The position numbers were made by a program, and so were the translations under genes. This document shows positions 14,795 to 23,037 of a stretch of DNA of 37,726 nt, piece after piece. Position 1 is the first letter of the stretch; every line of letters begins with the position of its first letter. A model generated the notes under the pieces. The model was not told the origin of the DNA. It saw only the letters and a list, made by a program, of their open reading frames with translations, and ran no database searches. The stretch is from a bacterium (lineage in GTDB: Bacteria > Hydrothermota > UBA3073 > JACQXS01), in NCBI GenBank assembly GCA_030592575.1, contig JAUVIV010000016.1:1-37726 (forward strand), read 5' to 3'.

Positions 14795-16525
14795 ATGAAA
14801 ACTCAGAATAGAAAAACTCTTTTGAAGATACTCAATAAATATCAAGAGGAAATCATAGAGTTTTCTGCAGATTGGATATATAAAAAAACTGTGAACCCAA
14901 AGGGGAAAACACTAAAAAAAGAAGCCATAAAACTATCCACAGAATTGTTTTTTTCTAATAAAGATGTGCTAATATCTGATAATTATACGAAATTAAATAA
15001 ATTAATAAATTATACTGTTGAGCACAAAAGAATAGCAAAAGATAATATATCAAAACTTCAAAAAGAGTTTCTATCCTTTGTGAAAGCGATTGAGCCTATA
15101 TTCAGAAAAGAGTGTAAGGAATCTTTTCAAGCATTAGAAATGATAGGTATTGTTTATTCTCTTTACGAATATTCTATTTTCAAAATGTCAGATTTATATC
15201 AAGAATTAATTATAAGGAAATTCAAAAAGCAGACCGTCGAACTTGAATATATTGATAATAGAATAGAACAAGTTTTAGATATTATTCAAAAAGTGGCAAG
15301 AGGTAATTATAGAGTAGCTTGTACTCTCAGTAAGAAAAATGATATTTTTGATGCTCTCGGAATAGGTATAAATATGCTAATTGATGATACCAAAAGTGGT
15401 ATTGAAAAAATTGAAAGAGGAAAAAAAAATCTTAATAGGCGAATAAAAGAAAGAACATTGGAACTTGAAAATGAACGAAATAAGTTTCAAGCTATAATTG
15501 AAGGTATATCCGATGGAATATTGGTAATAAATGCTAAAAGTAATATTATAATGGTAAATCCTTCATCTGAGAGATTACTGGGCATTAAAAAAAGTCAAGT
15601 AGTTGGGAAGCATGTGCTTGATTGTCTGGAAGATATTAAAATTTTGGATTTAATAACTCGAAGATTAGAGAGTGGAGATGAGTATTATTCAAAAGAACTT
15701 ATTATTACAAACAGAGAAACCGGAATGGAGAGAGTTTTGAATGGGCGAATATCTTCGGTATTGACTCGAACCGGAAAAGGATTAGGAGCTGTAATAGTGT
15801 TGAGAGATATTACCAAAGAGAAAGAAGTAGATAGAATGAAAACTGACTTTGTTTCCAATGTATCACATGAATTAAGGACACCACTTGCTTCTATAAAAGG
15901 ATTTGTATCTACACTTATTGAGACCGAAGTCACTGAAGATGAACGGAAGGAATTCCTTACAATAGTTGACCAAGAATCCGATAGATTGAACCAACTTATA
16001 GAAGATTTGCTTGACCTTTCTCGCATTGAATCAGGAAAAATACGCCTTAATTTCAATTCTGTTAATATTTTAGAGATAATAAAAAGATTGGAAATAGAAG
16101 TTTCTAATAAAATTAAAAAGAAGAAAATTTTCTTTAAAATAGATGTTTCAAAATCTTTACCAATGGTTAAAGCTGATGAAAATGCTTTACTTCAAATTCT
16201 TGTGAATCTTGTCAGTAATGCAATTAAATTCATAAAAAAAGGAGGAATTTGGATAAAAGTTAAGCAATGGGATAAAGGGAAATATATTAAATTTTCTATA
16301 CAGGACACGGGCATTGGAATTGGGAAAAGATATTTGGAAAAGATATTTGAGAAGTTCTATAGAATTGAGGCAATAGCGCATACAATTCCCGGAACAGGAT
16401 TAGGACTTGCTATTGCAAAGGATTTGGTAGAAAAACACGAAGGTAAAATATGGGTAGAAAGTGAAGTAAGAAAAGGTACTACATTTTACTTTACTATACC
16501 TGTGTTTGCTGAAAAGAAAAAGTAA
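14795..16525 (+). CDS. Soluble HAMP-PAS sensor histidine kinase
   Basis: A 576-residue kinase. Residues 1-150 are all-helical, perhaps an RsbRD/globin-like sensor (weak call). About 155-205 look like a HAMP-type segment without membrane helices (KVARGNYRV, NDIFDALGIGINML), followed by a coiled coil (205-230), PAS (228-345), HisKA with the phospho-acceptor H358 (SNVSHELRTPLASIKGF), and HATPase with the N box NLVSNAIKF (471-479), DTGIGI (504-509) and GTGLGL (533-538). No signal peptide or transmembrane segment, so it is cytoplasmic. The catalytic part is PhoR-like. It is flanked by the STAS pair (5 bases) and a receiver (1 base), so it is the probable phosphodonor for both receivers. Confidence 0.93.
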   Translation: MKTQNRKTLLKILNKYQEEIIEFSADWIYKKTVNPKGKTLKKEAIKLSTELFFSNKDVLISDNYTKLNKLINYTVEHKRIAKDNISKLQKEFLSFVKAIEPIFRKECKESFQALEMIGIVYSLYEYSIFKMSDLYQELIIRKFKKQTVELEYIDNRIEQVLDIIQKVARGNYRVACTLSKKNDIFDALGIGINMLIDDTKSGIEKIERGKKNLNRRIKERTLELENERNKFQAIIEGISDGILVINAKSNIIMVNPSSERLLGIKKSQVVGKHVLDCLEDIKILDLITRRLESGDEYYSKELIITNRETGMERVLNGRISSVLTRTGKGLGAVIVLRDITKEKEVDRMKTDFVSNVSHELRTPLASIKGFVSTLIETEVTEDERKEFLTIVDQESDRLNQLIEDLLDLSRIESGKIRLNFNSVNILEIIKRLEIEVSNKIKKKKIFFKIDVSKSLPMVKADENALLQILVNLVSNAIKFIKKGGIWIKVKQWDKGKYIKFSIQDTGIGIGKRYLEKIFEKFYRIEAIAHTIPGTGLGLAIAKDLVEKHEGKIWVESEVRKGTTFYFTIPVFAEKKK

Positions 16526-16526
16526 A

Positions 16527-16907
16527 ATGCAAAAAATATTGATAGTTGACGATGAACCTCATATATGCAGGCTTTTGCAGTTTAATTTAGAGAGATATGG
16601 GTTTGAAGTATTAGTAGGACATAACGGAAAAGAAGGTGTAAAAATAGCAAGAAAAGAAAAACCAGATGTTATTTTACTTGATATTATGATGCCGAAAATG
16701 AATGGAATTGAAGCGTGTGCAATTTTAAAAACTGATTTAAAAACTAAACATATACCAATATTTATGCTCACTGCATTGTCACGGGTAGGTGATATGGAGG
16801 ATGCATTTGAGGCAGGAGCCGATGGTTATATTGCCAAACCTTTCCCTGCAACTGAGATAGCTCAAGAAGTTAGATGGAGACTTGCAAAGCTGGCGGAAAA
16901 GAAATAA
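16527..16907 (+). CDS. Single-domain response regulator (receiver) 2
   Basis: A 126-residue CheY-like receiver from the ATG at 16527 (MQKILIVDDEPH), one base after the kinase stop. A longer frame from 16506 would overlap the kinase and add a non-conserved tail. Key residues: D8/D9, phospho-acceptor D52 (LDIMMPKMNG), T82 (MLTALS) and K104 (YIAKPFPATE). No output domain, so it probably acts by protein-protein contact, perhaps with the STAS-like proteins or the cNMP-binding protein. Confidence 0.95.
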   Translation: MQKILIVDDEPHICRLLQFNLERYGFEVLVGHNGKEGVKIARKEKPDVILLDIMMPKMNGIEACAILKTDLKTKHIPIFMLTALSRVGDMEDAFEAGADGYIAKPFPATEIAQEVRWRLAKLAEKK

Positions 16908-16944
16908 AACCAAAATTAGTATAATCAAACTTTCAATACAAGGT

Positions 16945-17083
16945 TCTTAAAAGATTATTTTCCATTTACTAAAGCCACGAAATTTAGTGGGTGGATAGGG
17001 GCAATTGCCCCTACCTACCCTTAAGAGATTTTCCCTTGACTTTCTTGGAATTTGTTGTATTTTCGTGAAAATAAGGAGGAAAA
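16945..17083 (+). promoter_or_regulatory. Upstream module, copy A (repeat + promoter + ribosome site)
   Basis: This 139-base upstream region is nearly the same as 18577-18710. It contains TTTACTAAAGCCACG, the GGATAGGGGCAATTGCCCC palindrome (core 16996-17013), then TTGACT (17036-17041), a 16-base spacer, TATTTT (17058-17063), GTGAAAATAAGGAGG and the start codon at 17084. Copy A has a few extra bases after CCACG. Confidence 0.75.
17036..17063 (+). promoter_or_regulatory. Candidate promoter for the seven-bladed secreted protein
   Basis: TTGACT, a 16-base spacer, TATTTT. The same hexamers and spacing are conserved in the paired copy at 18661-18688, while spacer bases differ at several positions, which supports functional boxes. 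Confidence 0.55.
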
Positions 17084-18541
17084 ATGCATAATTTGATTAG
17101 AGGATGTATTGTTGGATGTTTTATTGTAACTATTAACCTTGCAGATGCCTATGGGGTTGATACTTTGTGGACAAAAACTTATGGCGGAACTTCCTGGGAT
17201 AAGGGTTATTCCATTCAAGAGTGTGCAAGTGGGGGCTTTATAATTGCAGGGCAGACATATTCTTTTGGTGTTGGCTATGGGGATGTTTATCTTGTAAGGA
17301 TAAATGCAAATGGTGATACTTTATGGGCTAAAACTTATGGTGGAGTTTCCAAGGATGCTGGTTATTCTGTTCAGGAGTGTGCAGATAGTGGTTTTATAGT
17401 TACAGGTGCTTTTGGTGCTGGCAAAGATAATGTTTATCTTATAAGGACAAATGTAGATGGTGATACTCTGTGGACTAAAACTTATGGCGGAACTGACTAT
17501 GATAGAGGTGAGTCTGTAGAAAAATGTGCATCTGGAGGATTTATAATTGCAGGACGGACAAAGTCTTTTGGTGTCGGCTCCGACTCTGATAATCTCTATC
17601 TTATAAGGGTTAATGCAGATGGTGATACTTTGTGGACGAAAGCTTATGGCGGAACTGATGATGATTGGGGGGAGTCTATTCAGGAGTGTGTAGATAGTGG
17701 CTTTATAATTACAGGAGCGACCTATTCTTTTGGTGCTGGCGGAGGCGATGTTTGGCTTGTGAGGACTGATGCAAATGGTGATACTCTCTGGACGAAAGCT
17801 TATGGCGGAATTCCTCATGATAGAGGTATGTCTGTTCAAAAGTGTGCAGATAGTGGTTTTATAATTGCAGGAATTACATGGTCTTTTGGTGCTGGCTATT
17901 ACGATATCTATCTTCTAAGAACTGATGCAGATGGCGATACTCTATGGACTAAAACTTATGGTGGAACTGGTTATGATGAAGGTTATTCTGTTCAGGAGTG
18001 TGCATCGGGGGGTTTTGTAATTGCAGGGAGGACAAGTTCTTTTGGTGCTGGCAATGATGATGTTTATCTTATAAGGACAAATGTAGATGGTGATACTCTG
18101 TGGACTAAAACTTATGGTGGAACTTCTGATGATGGAGGATATTCTGTTCAGGAGTGTGTAGGTGGTGGTTTTGTAATTGCAGGAGTGACAGAGTCTTTTG
18201 GTGCTGGCGGGTATGATGTCTATCTTATAAGGACTAATGATGCAGGAGTGGAGGAGGAGAGATTCTTCGCTGACGCTCAGAATGACAGATTAAGAGTTTA
18301 TCCGAATCCATGTGGCAAAAAGATTGTTGTTCGTTATTCGTCAAACAAAAATCAGGACAATCTCAAGGGTAATGATTCACGATTAACGATTTATGACATA
18401 TCAGGTAAGTTAGTAAAGACTGTTTTAGCAATAAAACAAGATGTTGAGGTAAATCTTGAGGAACTTAATAAAGGTGTTTACTTTGTGAGAGTGGAGACAG
18501 GTGATTTTACTGAAACAAAGAAAATAATTTTAATGAGATAG
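17084..18541 (+). CDS. Secreted seven-bladed repeat protein with sorting domain
   Basis: A 485-residue protein: signal peptide 1-24 (ending ADAYG), then seven near-identical units of about 53 residues, each 'GDTLWTKTYGG...D.GYSVQECASGGFIIAG.T.SFGAG..DVYLIRTNADG', which should close a 7-bladed beta-propeller. A linker (VEEERFFADAQNDRL) leads to the T9SS type A-like sorting domain (VYPNPCGKK, LTIYDISGKLVKTV, GVYFVRVETGDFTETKKIIL). The linker is encoded by a remnant of a dispersed palindromic repeat (18260-18287). The repeats are very similar at DNA level, suggesting recent amplification or gene conversion. It is probably surface-exposed or shed; ligand unknown. Confidence 0.88.
   Translation: MHNLIRGCIVGCFIVTINLADAYGVDTLWTKTYGGTSWDKGYSIQECASGGFIIAGQTYSFGVGYGDVYLVRINANGDTLWAKTYGGVSKDAGYSVQECADSGFIVTGAFGAGKDNVYLIRTNVDGDTLWTKTYGGTDYDRGESVEKCASGGFIIAGRTKSFGVGSDSDNLYLIRVNADGDTLWTKAYGGTDDDWGESIQECVDSGFIITGATYSFGAGGGDVWLVRTDANGDTLWTKAYGGIPHDRGMSVQKCADSGFIIAGITWSFGAGYYDIYLLRTDADGDTLWTKTYGGTGYDEGYSVQECASGGFVIAGRTSSFGAGNDDVYLIRTNVDGDTLWTKTYGGTSDDGGYSVQECVGGGFVIAGVTESFGAGGYDVYLIRTNDAGVEEERFFADAQNDRLRVYPNPCGKKIVVRYSSNKNQDNLKGNDSRLTIYDISGKLVKTVLAIKQDVEVNLEELNKGVYFVRVETGDFTETKKIILMR
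18260..18287 (+). repeat. In-frame remnant of a CAGAATGACA-type repeat inside a CDS
   Basis: GATTCTTCGCTGACGCTCAG followed by AATGACA. The same motif occurs in the intergenic element at 35950-36006 and, degenerated, inside the CDS at 36617-36638. Here it encodes RFFADAQND just before the YPNP motif. Confidence 0.65.
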
Positions 18542-18576
18542 GAAATTAATGTTATTATCTTATTTTCAGTCCGAAG

Positions 18577-18710
18577 TTATTAAAAGGTTATTTCCCGTTT
18601 ACTAAAGCCACGTGGGTGGATAGGGGCAATTGCCCCTACCTATCCTTAAGAGATTTTTCCTTGACTTTCTTTGAAGTTGTTGTATTTTCGTGAAAATAAG
18701 GAGGTAAGCT
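18577..18710 (+). promoter_or_regulatory. Upstream module, copy B (repeat + promoter + ribosome site)
   Basis: Near-copy of 16945-17083: TTTACTAAAGCCACG, GGATAGGGGCAATTGCCCC (core palindrome 18621-18638), TTGACT (18661-18666), a 16-base spacer, TATTTT (18683-18688), then AAGGAGGT (18698-18705) before the ATG at 18711. Its downstream gene is unrelated to that of copy A. Confidence 0.75.
18661..18688 (+). promoter_or_regulatory. Candidate promoter for the TPR gene
   Basis: TTGACT, a 16-base spacer, TATTTT, with the same box spacing as 17036-17063. Confidence 0.55.
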
Positions 18711-19517
18711 ATGGAAGTAACTTGGGCAGCATTGATTCCAATATTTATTGCAATAATAGGAGTTATTATTGTTTATGCAAGTAAAGTGTCAAAAGTGGAA
18801 GGAAGAATAGAGACGTTCCTTGACTTGAATCCAGAATTAAAAAAAGCAGAAGAATTATTAAAGGAGTTTAAGGAACTCAAAACCCCAGAAGATATAAAAG
18901 AAGCTGTTTCAGAAGAATTGAAGACAATAAATATAACTCCTGAGGCAATTAATGTAAGAATAGAAAAGGGGCTAAAGAAGGAACTTAGTGCTGTTGATAA
19001 AATGGTTACAACACTGGTTGCTCAAAAGTTAGAGGAAGCAGATAAACGATTTAAAAAGTTTGTGGGAGACCCTTCTGATTATCTAAAACTCGGAGATGCA
19101 TCAATATTTATGCAAGGGAATTATGACAAGGCAATAGAATATTATGAAAAGGCAATAGAATTAAAACAGGATTATGCTAAAGCGTGGTATAGCAAAGGTC
19201 TTGCACTTCACAAGCTCGGTCGGGATGAGAAAGCACTTAAAGCATATGAGGAAGCACTTAAAGCTTATGACAAGGCAACAGAATTAAAGCAGGATGATGC
19301 TAATGCATGGTATGGCAAAGGTCTTGCACTTCACGAGCTCGGTCGGGATGAGGAAGCACGTAAAGCATATGAGGAAGCACTTAAAGCTTATGACAAGGCA
19401 ACAGAATTAAAGCAGGATGATTGGTATAACAAAGGTTTTGCACTTTTCAAGCTCGGTCGACGAGAGGAAGCAGGTAAAGCTTTTGAAAAGGCAAAGGAAT
19501 TATGGAGTCAGAAATAG
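18711..19517 (+). CDS. Membrane-anchored TPR protein with long 41-residue repeats
   Basis: A 268-residue protein. Residues 6-25 are a membrane segment near the N-terminus. About 30-130 are charged helices (ELKKAEELLKEFKELK; NVRIEKGLKKELSAVDK). From about 120 come TPR units (GDASIFMQGNYDKAIEYYEKAIELKQD, AWYSKGLALHKLGRDEKA). The later units are 41 residues because a seven-residue 'AYEEALK' is inserted in the second helix; the DNA period is 123 bases (agcatatgag at 19241 and 19364) and adjacent units are almost identical. TPRs mediate protein-protein contacts. The promoter/leader is shared with the preceding secreted protein, hinting at co-regulation; partner unknown. Confidence 0.85.
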   Translation: MEVTWAALIPIFIAIIGVIIVYASKVSKVEGRIETFLDLNPELKKAEELLKEFKELKTPEDIKEAVSEELKTINITPEAINVRIEKGLKKELSAVDKMVTTLVAQKLEEADKRFKKFVGDPSDYLKLGDASIFMQGNYDKAIEYYEKAIELKQDYAKAWYSKGLALHKLGRDEKALKAYEEALKAYDKATELKQDDANAWYGKGLALHELGRDEEARKAYEEALKAYDKATELKQDDWYNKGFALFKLGRREEAGKAFEKAKELWSQK

Positions 19518-19563
19518 GAATGAATGATTTGAGGAGTTCTGGGAAAATATGGAGCGCAACAAC

Positions 19564-19635
19564 TGTCATTGCGAGCCCCGATGTATCGGGGCGTGGCAAT
19601 CTCATTGAGATTGCTTCACTTCGTTCGCAATGACA
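19564..19635. repeat. 72-bp REP/MITE-like element, TGTCATTGCGA ends
   Basis: TGTCATTGCGAG...TCGCAATGACA inverted ends with two internal hairpins, CCCCGATGTATCGGGG and CAATCTCATTGAGATTG. Same length and end type as 7116-7187. A CCCTGAATCAAGTTCAGGG imperfect palindrome (19644-19662) follows. Confidence 0.8.
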
Positions 19636-19737
19636 AAATTATCCCCTGAATCAAGTTCAGGGTTGCACTCCAAAGGGCACTCCAAAAGGTTTCGGGCTCG
19701 ATGAGAGCGAGACTCTTATCTACCCCTAAATACTAAA

Positions 19738-20649
19738 ATGATACACTTATTTGATTATATATTTCTATTGAGGCCTACTCTTTGGGTTCCAGTGTGGACT
19801 TTCTTTTTGCTTGGGGCTTACAGAGGAAAGGTGTTATCAGGTGGGCAAGCTTTGCCTTTGCATTTCGCAGATGCTTTTGTATTATATACTATTCTTATGG
19901 GAGGAATTTATATTTTGAATCAAATCGTGGATATTGAATCTGATAGAGTGAACAAGAAACTTTATCTGTTGCCTGAGGGATACATCAAAATATCACATGC
20001 ATGGATAGAAATTGGTGCTCTTTTCGGACTTGCGTGGGTATCAGCTATTTCATTTTCTAATGAATTTAAGATTATCCTCTTGTTGTCTATGATATTTGGG
20101 ATGTTATATTCTGCTCCACCATTTAATTTCAAGGGTAAACCGATACTTGACCTATTATCAAATTCCATAGGATATGGGATACTTGCTTTCTCGCTTGGCT
20201 GGGCAACTGCTAATCCATTTTCCAGGACTACTCTTCTTTATGCCTTGCCTTATTTCTTTGCTGTCGGAGGAGTTTTTATAAACACTACAATCCCTGATAT
20301 TAAAGGCGATAAGCTTGCAAACGAAATCACTACAGGAGTATTTTTAGGAGAGCGGAAAGCTTATTGGTTATCAACGATTTTTATTCTTATATCACTTGGA
20401 TTATCAATTTATTTACGAGATTGGATATGTGGAACAACGTCTCTTGTGGCAATCCCACTTTTTGTATGGGCGGCTGTAAAGCATAATTTAAAAGCTTGTT
20501 TTATCTCAATAAGAATTGGGGCGCCGATTCTTACGCTACTTATTGGTCTTAAATTCTGGTGGTTCATCCCGCTTCTTGCTTTGGTTTTCTTGAGTATGAG
20601 GATTTATTATAAACGTCGATTCAATATAATATACCCTAAAATTTTATGA
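19738..20649 (+). CDS. UbiA-family prenyltransferase
   Basis: A 303-residue integral membrane protein with about 8-9 hydrophobic helices. It has both UbiA aspartate motifs that hold the Mg-prenyl diphosphate: N61xxxD65xxxD69 (NQIVDIESDRVNKK) and D187xxxD191 (PDIKGDKL). YSAPPFNFKGKPILDLLSN (about 124-142) also fits the family. Such enzymes attach isoprenoid chains to aromatic quinone precursors, haem, chlorophyll or glycerol phosphate; no neighbour identifies the acceptor. No ribosome site is visible before the ATG. The stop overlaps the start of the next gene (ATGA). Confidence 0.88.
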   Translation: MIHLFDYIFLLRPTLWVPVWTFFLLGAYRGKVLSGGQALPLHFADAFVLYTILMGGIYILNQIVDIESDRVNKKLYLLPEGYIKISHAWIEIGALFGLAWVSAISFSNEFKIILLLSMIFGMLYSAPPFNFKGKPILDLLSNSIGYGILAFSLGWATANPFSRTTLLYALPYFFAVGGVFINTTIPDIKGDKLANEITTGVFLGERKAYWLSTIFILISLGLSIYLRDWICGTTSLVAIPLFVWAAVKHNLKACFISIRIGAPILTLLIGLKFWWFIPLLALVFLSMRIYYKRRFNIIYPKIL

Positions 20650-21614
20650 TGTTTTTGTTCCTACTTCTTTCTGCAAATATGCAGTTTGATAGTCTTATCC
20701 AGCAAGGAATGTATTATTCTTATTCTGAGAAATACGAAGAAGCAGAGGATATTTTCAGAAAGGCAATAGAGCTTAAACCAAAAGATCCAGCTCCTTATCT
20801 TTTCCTTGCTTCTTTATACGGTCTATATATGGCGGATTTTTCCACAGATAGCTTAGAAGAAAAATTTTTCGCTTACTCTGATACTACTGTATTGATGGCG
20901 AAGCATAAAATCTTATCGGGTGATACTTCTGCATTAATTCGGTTGTGTTTAGCTGGAGGATATGGTGCACGGGCGTTATATAAAGCTCAGCACAAAGATA
21001 TACTATCAGGTATTCATGATGTGGTGAAAAGCATTAAGGAGTTTCATAAAGTCATTGAGATAGATTCCTCATTATTTGATGCGTACATTGGAATCGCCGG
21101 ATATAATTATTTTAAACACAGGTTGTTTTCTTACATTCCTTATACTGAAAATTTACATTGGGAAGATGAAATTAAATTGGCTTGCAATCACGGAAAATAC
21201 TTTAGAATTGTTGCCCTTGCTTGTTACTCCTCACTTCTTATTGAAGAGAAAAGATTTGATGAGGCAGTTCAAGTTGCAACGCGACTTGTATCAGAGTTTC
21301 CTGAAACCCGTACATTCAGATGGATTAGAGTAAAAGGATATTGCGGAATGGGGGAATGGGAACTTGCGAGAGATGAGTATGAAAAGTTACTTGAATTAAC
21401 AATTGTCGGACAATCAAGCTATTTTTACAATATTGGATGTTGTCGGCTCGGACTTGCTAATGCGTATCTGAAACTTATAGAGTCAGGTTTAAAACCTCTT
21501 CCTACACAAGAGTGTAAAGCTCAATGTGAAGAAATCCTAAAGCTTCCTGATAGTCCAAAATCAAAGAAGACTAAAGAAAAAGCCGAAGAAATTTTAAGCA
21601 AAATACCGAATTAA
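20646..21614 (+). CDS. TPR-repeat protein with short signal-like N-terminus
   Basis: A 322-residue protein. MMFLFLLLSAN is a short hydrophobic start that may serve as a signal or anchor. One clear TPR follows (MYYSYSEKYEEAEDIFRKAIELKPKDPAPYLFLASLYG, about 21-60), with weaker helical repeats later (EKRFDEAVQVATRLVSEFPETR, WELARDEYEKLLELT). The middle (SGIHDVVKSIKEFHKVIEIDSSLFDAYIGIAGYNYF) resembles tetratricopeptide proteins of unknown role in FCB bacteria. The start overlaps the UbiA stop by 4 bases, so it is translationally coupled. An ATG at 20649 is an equally possible start. Confidence 0.8.
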   Translation: MMFLFLLLSANMQFDSLIQQGMYYSYSEKYEEAEDIFRKAIELKPKDPAPYLFLASLYGLYMADFSTDSLEEKFFAYSDTTVLMAKHKILSGDTSALIRLCLAGGYGARALYKAQHKDILSGIHDVVKSIKEFHKVIEIDSSLFDAYIGIAGYNYFKHRLFSYIPYTENLHWEDEIKLACNHGKYFRIVALACYSSLLIEEKRFDEAVQVATRLVSEFPETRTFRWIRVKGYCGMGEWELARDEYEKLLELTIVGQSSYFYNIGCCRLGLANAYLKLIESGLKPLPTQECKAQCEEILKLPDSPKSKKTKEKAEEILSKIPN

Positions 21615-21633
21615 ATATTTTAGTTGCCAGCTT

Positions 21634-22914
21634 TTATTTCAGTAAATGCATTTTCTTTGTTGCCACATAATTATCATTCTCTAATTTGTAGAAATAAATT
21701 CCACTTGCTACTTTTTTGCCGGCTTTATCTTTCCCATCCCAAGTTACTTCGTTAATTGTGAGCTGTGAATTATTAATTGGAATTTCTCGGACAATTTTTC
21801 CGCAAAGGTCATAAATCGTTAATTGAGTAAGGTTGTTATGATTTTTACCTAATGAATAACTTATGACCGTTGATTGAGTAAACGGATTAGGATAGTTTTG
21901 TGAAAGCGAAAAATCCTTTGGTGTAATTTTTTCAGATTCCTCAATTCCTACTGTAATAGTGTCTAAAGCAAGTCCAGCCGGAGAGAGAAAGCCTGAAACT
22001 GTAAATGAAGTGCTACAATCGGCATTGAGTTTTACTATTCTATTAGCACCTTTGTCAGAAACCCAGCAACCGTGATCTAACGGATCTGCTGCTACTCCAA
22101 AAGGACCGGTAAAATCAGTTGATACACAAAGCTCTACTCCTGCTTCTGAAAGTTTTACCACTTTATTGTTTAGCTCATCAGCAACCCATACACAATGGGT
22201 ATATGAATCAACGGATATACCTGCAGGTGCGTTAAATCCGTCAAATCTTGTTATTGTGTCTCCATCGGAAGAGATTTTTACTACTTGGTTATTTCCATTA
22301 TCAGAAACCCAACAGCAATGAGTGCTTTGGTCAACATCTAAACAAGATGCCTTAAATCCTGATTTTCTGAATTGATAAGTAGTGCCGGAACATAAAAATC
22401 TTGATATGGAACCTTGTCCACCCATTTGGTCATTTTCAGCTACCCATAAAGCTTGTTCGCCAATATCTATAGCAATGACACTGGGAAAAGTAAGCATACC
22501 AAGACCAGAAATGGGTATTGTCTTGATTATATTGAAACTTTCGTCAACTTTTACTAATTGTTTGGTCCATACAAAAACATACCAGCAATAGCCATTTCCA
22601 TCTACGCAAGGAGTAGAAGGATTAGCGTCTGCGAAAGTATGTTCCTTAACACTATCGCAGTTCGGAGAAATTCTATGAGTTCTATTCTGATAAGTGCTTG
22701 CTTCCCAACACCATCCGGTTTGAAGGTTCACATCTAATGATACGGGCTCTAAGCTTAATCCTCCTGCATCAACTTCACAAAGTCTTGTTCCGGTTGCTCC
22801 AAGTTTCACAACTTTGGAATTTCCGTTATCAGCAACCCAGCAATTAGAACCACTTTTGCAGACTCCAGGAACAATTAAAGAAACACATATAGAGAAAAAT
22901 AATACTTTTTTCAT
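21634..22914 (-). CDS. Secreted NHL-like propeller with C-terminal sorting domain
   Basis: A 426-residue protein: signal peptide 1-20 (ending GVCKSG), then about seven repeats with 'CWVADNGNSKVVKL', 'CWVSDNGNNQVVKISSDGDTI', 'VWVADELNNKVVKLSEAG' and 'CWVSDKGANRIVKLN', typical of NHL/SMP-30-like beta-propellers. Several blades carry Cys before the Trp, and one reads CC. A T9SS type A-like domain ends the protein (NYPNPFTQSTVISYSL, LTIYDLCGKIVREI, WDGKDKAGKKVASGIYFYKL). The upstream promoter TTGACA/TATCTT and a GGAGGT site are clear. It converges with the plus-strand TPR gene with only 19 bases between stops. Confidence 0.88.
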   Translation of the reverse strand: MKKVLFFSICVSLIVPGVCKSGSNCWVADNGNSKVVKLGATGTRLCEVDAGGLSLEPVSLDVNLQTGWCWEASTYQNRTHRISPNCDSVKEHTFADANPSTPCVDGNGYCWYVFVWTKQLVKVDESFNIIKTIPISGLGMLTFPSVIAIDIGEQALWVAENDQMGGQGSISRFLCSGTTYQFRKSGFKASCLDVDQSTHCCWVSDNGNNQVVKISSDGDTITRFDGFNAPAGISVDSYTHCVWVADELNNKVVKLSEAGVELCVSTDFTGPFGVAADPLDHGCWVSDKGANRIVKLNADCSTSFTVSGFLSPAGLALDTITVGIEESEKITPKDFSLSQNYPNPFTQSTVISYSLGKNHNNLTQLTIYDLCGKIVREIPINNSQLTINEVTWDGKDKAGKKVASGIYFYKLENDNYVATKKMHLLK

Positions 22915-22932
22915 ACTACCTCCTTTTTTTAT

Positions 22933-22961
22933 AAGATACTTCTTAAATATATTTTTGTCAA
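22933..22961 (-). promoter_or_regulatory. Candidate promoter for the NHL-like gene
   Basis: Minus strand TTGACA (22961-22956), a 17-base spacer, TATCTT (22938-22933), then AAAGGAGGT close to the ATG at 22914. One of the best sigma-70-like matches in the window. Confidence 0.6.
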
Positions 22962-23037
22962 ATTGTTTTTTATAAATTTTTAAAATTTATAATAGAAAAT
23001 CTAAATATGCCAGCTGAAAATTTTTTGGATAATATTC

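Noticed and set aside
19239-19440. CRISPR-like direct repeats
   Set aside because: The repeats are adjacent 123-base coding units of a TPR protein without unique spacers.
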